A stretch of DNA of 8,662 nucleotides from Cellvibrionales bacterium UBA1969 (GTDB taxonomy: Bacteria > Pseudomonadota > Gammaproteobacteria > Pseudomonadales > UBA7434). Shown piece after piece: positions 6,503 through 8,662 of this stretch. The DNA is taken from NCBI GenBank assembly GCA_002339085.1, contig DDDX01000036.1, forward strand, positions 1-8,662, read 5' to 3'. The number at the start of each line of letters is the position of its first letter. Positions within the stretch are counted from its first letter, which is position 1. The notes below the pieces were generated by a model. That model saw only the letters and a program-made list of their open reading frames with translations, was not told the DNA's origin and ran no database searches. A program made the position numbers and the translations under genes.

Positions 6503-7429
6503 TTATTCGTGCTCAACATGATGATGCATGTAAGCCTGATTGGCAACGGCTGTATGACGGTGATCAGGCTCGAGATTGATAAGTAGCAATGAAAAGCAAA
6601 TGCCTAGTAACAGTGCTAACGTCATGCTTAAACGATCATGACTATGAAAATGAACTTCTGGTAGGAGATCGCTTAGTGATATACATAAAAATACACCCGC
6701 AGAAAACGCCAGCGCCGAGCCAATGAATACACCATTAGCATTCGCAACAAAATCAAAACTCCATAACATTAATGAGGCACTAATTGGACAGATAAGCGCA
6801 AAACCCAATAGCACCAAGCGCTGTTGCTTCTTTCCAAGATCGCCTCGACTCATCATCGTGGATATCGTCAACGCATCAAGCGGTTTATGAAGTAGAATCG
6901 CAACAAAAACACCCAGACCCACAAAAGAAAGCACACGTGCTGAACTATCTAGTAGTAAAAAGTCAGCCTGCATGCTTGCAGCAAGCGCGACACCATCAAT
7001 GATAGTATGAATTGTTAAGCCGAGTGCGATACCCAGCCAACCAGCGATGTGAGCATACCCTTTATCTGCTTCATAATGGTGCGAGGCATCTTGTGAAAGT
7101 TCGACATACTGTGCGTCATGCGCATCATCCGTGATGTCATGGTGATGAAAATGGAACAGACGCAGTAATAAAAACATTGTCAGCAGACCGGCCATAGTCC
7201 AGCGAGCGGCAATATCGACCGCGTTTGCTGCATCAATGGTATAAATAGCATGCGGAAGTAAGTGAAAGATCGCGATCCCTAGCATTAATCCTGAAACGAA
7301 ACTCATCACTAATTGCATGCGTTTATGCGTTAAGGTCAACCAATGTGATAATTGGCCACCCAATAAAACAGCGATAACTAAAATAATGCTGTATGCGCAT
7401 AAAATATAAAAGAGTTGCGAGTCCAGCAT
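6503..7429 (-). CDS. ZIP-family metal transporter
   Basis: A predicted inner-membrane importer of zinc or another divalent metal. The 308 residues form about eight hydrophobic segments. Segment 2 carries SGLMLGIAIFHLLPHA (46-61), typical of ZIP proteins. Segment 4 carries the metal-site motif HTIIDG (H141, D145) and segment 5 HKPLDA (H181, D185). In many ZIP proteins the second residue of the segment 5 motif is Glu; Lys here resembles the eukaryotic ZIP II pattern and may alter the binuclear site (inference). A histidine-rich loop (FHFHHH, 92-97, with further His at 104, 117-118) between segments 3 and 4 and a His-rich C-terminus (302-307) are likely metal-sensing or metal-delivery regions. 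AAGG lies 5 nt before the ATG. Substrate is not determinable from sequence; no Zur box was recognised upstream. Confidence 0.88.
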   Translation of the reverse strand: MLDSQLFYILCAYSIILVIAVLLGGQLSHWLTLTHKRMQLVMSFVSGLMLGIAIFHLLPHAIYTIDAANAVDIAARWTMAGLLTMFLLLRLFHFHHHDITDDAHDAQYVELSQDASHHYEADKGYAHIAGWLGIALGLTIHTIIDGVALAASMQADFLLLDSSARVLSFVGLGVFVAILLHKPLDALTISTMMSRGDLGKKQQRLVLLGFALICPISASLMLWSFDFVANANGVFIGSALAFSAGVFLCISLSDLLPEVHFHSHDRLSMTLALLLGICFSLLLINLEPDHRHTAVANQAYMHHHVEHE

Positions 7430-7444
7430 AAAAGCCTTGCTTTT
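7430..7444 (-). promoter_or_regulatory. Small hairpin at the ZIP gene start
   Basis: On the transcript strand AAAAGC, AAG and GCTTTT form a 6-bp stem with a 3-nt loop directly before the ATG. The AAGG ribosome site lies partly in the loop. Most pairs are A-U, so stability is low and a regulatory role is speculative. Confidence 0.25.
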
Positions 7445-7450
7445 GAGACA

Positions 7451-7464
7451 ATTAATCGATTAAT
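7451..7464. repeat. 14-bp perfect palindrome upstream of the ZIP gene
   Basis: ATTAATCGATTAAT is identical on both strands and lies 21 bp before the ZIP start codon, within the 79-bp gap after the NUDIX gene. The location suits an operator of a dimeric regulator. It does not resemble the Zur consensus I know, and a chance origin is possible in this AT-rich gap. Confidence 0.3.
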
Positions 7465-7508
7465 AGTGACGAAGGATAAACTTACGATTATCTTAAGGAT
7501 ACTAACAA

Positions 7509-8072
7509 TTACATTCTACGCCAATACGACTCATCAATATCACTCATTTCAACGGGAAAATGACCTTTTTTTAGGTCTTCAATAAAATCTTTAAGGGCTT
7601 TATGTACCGTAGGGAACGCTAGCCGAGACCATGGAATCTCATCAAAGCCGAAAAGCCTAACGTCTGAGCTTTCGGACGTGGTTGAAAATTGATCATCAAG
7701 CATGTCTGCACGAAAGAACATATGAATTTGGTTGGTATGGGCGACATTAAAAACGCGATAAAGCGATAAGTTGCTAATGTTTGCGCAGGATTCTTCAACA
7801 GTTTCTCGAAGCGCACCCTCGAGGGACGTTTCATTATTTTCTAAAAAGCCAGCCGGTAATGTCCAATAGCCTAACCGAGGTTCTATATCCCGTAAACAGA
7901 GTAATACCTTAAGTACTCCGCTCTTCTCAACAAAAATAGGAAGAGTGCCAACCACAACGTTAGGGTTTTGGTAGTGAATAAAACTGCAAACTTGACAAAC
8001 ATAGCGAGGACGGTTGTCTCCATCGGGAATCTTTAAAGTAACTTTATTGCCACATTGACTACAAAATTTCAA
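7509..8072 (-). CDS. NUDIX hydrolase with N-terminal zinc ribbon
   Basis: Predicted to hydrolyse a nucleoside diphosphate linked to another group, such as ADP-ribose, NADH or FAD; the substrate is not determinable. The 187 residues start with a zinc ribbon (C4/C7 and C26/C29), a feature shared with NudC-type NADH pyrophosphatases, although this protein is shorter than NudC. The NUDIX box runs from G75 through E81 to R89-E90 and E93-E94, so the metal-binding glutamates are intact. The usual Gly after the EE pair is Cys (C96). LGYWTLPAGF before the box is typical. The start is TTG 8072, supported by GGAG (8081-8078) 5 nt upstream and by the conserved MKFCSQCG beginning. It lies 30 bp after the flavin reductase gene, so the two are likely co-expressed. 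Confidence 0.9.
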   Translation of the reverse strand: MKFCSQCGNKVTLKIPDGDNRPRYVCQVCSFIHYQNPNVVVGTLPIFVEKSGVLKVLLCLRDIEPRLGYWTLPAGFLENNETSLEGALRETVEESCANISNLSLYRVFNVAHTNQIHMFFRADMLDDQFSTTSESSDVRLFGFDEIPWSRLAFPTVHKALKDFIEDLKKGHFPVEMSDIDESYWRRM

Positions 8073-8102
8073 AACAACTCCAACGTCGATACACTCAATA
8101 GC

Positions 8103-8588
8103 TTAGACATCAAGCGATGCTAAAGCACGGTATTTCCCCGCGTGGAATAACAGTGGCGAATGGACCTTAAAACCACTCATGGCAACCACTTTACCGACCA
8201 TAATAATATGGTCACCACCATCATGACAGGCGTCAATTTCACACTCGAAGCTGACAATCGCATTGTTAATTAACGGCAAGCCAGTTTGGCCATCAGTAAA
8301 ATGATTATCATCAAGATCATGGCTACCTTTTTTTGCGTACTGGTTTGATAAATCCTGCTGTTGCTGGTTAAGAATATTAACGGCAAAATATGATGACTTT
8401 TCAAACGCGGTAAAAGTATCAGAACTTTTTTGAAGACTCCAAAGTACCAAAGGGGGATCAAGTGATACTGAGGCAAACGAATTGGCCGTGACGCCAAAAG
8501 GCGCGTAACCCTCAGGCGCAGCAGTGATAATCGTAACCCCGGTAGCGAATTGACCGAGTGCATCGCGAAACAATCGTTGTTCTATCAT
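8103..8588 (-). CDS. Flavin reductase family protein (FMN-binding, HpaC/NtaB-like)
   Basis: Predicted NAD(P)H:flavin oxidoreductase that supplies reduced FMN or FAD to partner enzymes. The 161 residues match the compact split-barrel flavin reductase domain: FRDALGQFATGVTIIT (7-22), the flavin-binding FGVTANSFASVSLDPPLV (31-48), YFAVNIL (67-73), GGDHIIMVGKV (124-134) and the closing HAGKYRAL (149-156). No partner monooxygenase is encoded in the window, so the substrate pathway is unknown. A weak GGA ribosome site precedes the ATG. This appears to be the first gene of the six-gene leftward run, with an AT-rich upstream stretch reaching the window edge. Confidence 0.9.
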   Translation of the reverse strand: MIEQRLFRDALGQFATGVTIITAAPEGYAPFGVTANSFASVSLDPPLVLWSLQKSSDTFTAFEKSSYFAVNILNQQQQDLSNQYAKKGSHDLDDNHFTDGQTGLPLINNAIVSFECEIDACHDGGDHIIMVGKVVAMSGFKVHSPLLFHAGKYRALASLDV

Positions 8589-8638
8589 AATAATCCGAAG
8601 ATCCTGTGGGTTAATCTAAAACATAAAATACATAAAAA

Positions 8639-8662
8639 ATAAACTTAAAGATAAACTTAAAG
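8639..8662. repeat. Two tandem copies of a 12-bp unit at the window edge
   Basis: ATAAACTTAAAG occurs twice in perfect tandem and ends at the last base of the window, so the array may continue. It lies about 50 bp upstream of the flavin reductase start, inside its presumed promoter region. Confidence 0.6.

Noticed and set aside
4548..8588. The six-gene leftward run as a novel dedicated pathway or defence system
   Set aside because: All members are common housekeeping or accessory families, and nothing in their motifs ties them to one system.

Overview
The window looks like ordinary chromosomal DNA from a moderately AT-rich gammaproteobacterium, plausibly a free-living or marine relative of Pseudomonas, Cellvibrio or Alteromonas. 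The basis is gene content (a general secretory pathway type II secretion system, YajC, BCP peroxiredoxin, a flavin reductase) and protein sequence style. I cannot name a genus from the sequence alone.

Left part (1-4551): a type II secretion (T2SS) locus. The ATPase gene gspE runs leftward and leaves the window before its 3' end. A 451-bp AT-rich intergenic region separates it from a rightward gspC-gspD pair. A divergent E versus C-D layout with a short GspC lacking a PDZ domain resembles the Pseudomonas aeruginosa xcp locus (xcpPQ divergent from xcpR-Z) more than the single gspC-to-N operons of Vibrio or Shewanella. The intergenic region holds a good sigma-70-like promoter for gspE, a TATAAT box for gspC, A-tracts phased by 11 bp, a 13-bp inverted repeat, and a 7-bp-stem hairpin abutting the annotated gspC start codon.

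Right part (4548-8588): six leftward genes with gaps of about 30-80 bp. In transcription order they encode a flavin reductase, a zinc-ribbon NUDIX hydrolase, a ZIP-type metal transporter, a BCP/PrxQ peroxiredoxin, YajC, and a PLP-dependent D-cysteine desulfhydrase/ACC-deaminase family enzyme. The last gene converges on gspD with a 4-bp overlap. The genes do not form one obvious pathway. Redox, cofactor and metal housekeeping is a loose common theme, and yajC here is not followed by secD/secF as is usual.

I found no CRISPR array, mobile element, tRNA, rRNA, recognisable riboswitch or clear undescribed defence or metabolic system. The best leads are small scale: a probable non-canonical (AUC or AUU-like) start in the desulfhydrase gene, the hairpin and start ambiguity at gspC, the relocated yajC, and a tandem 12-bp repeat at the right edge.
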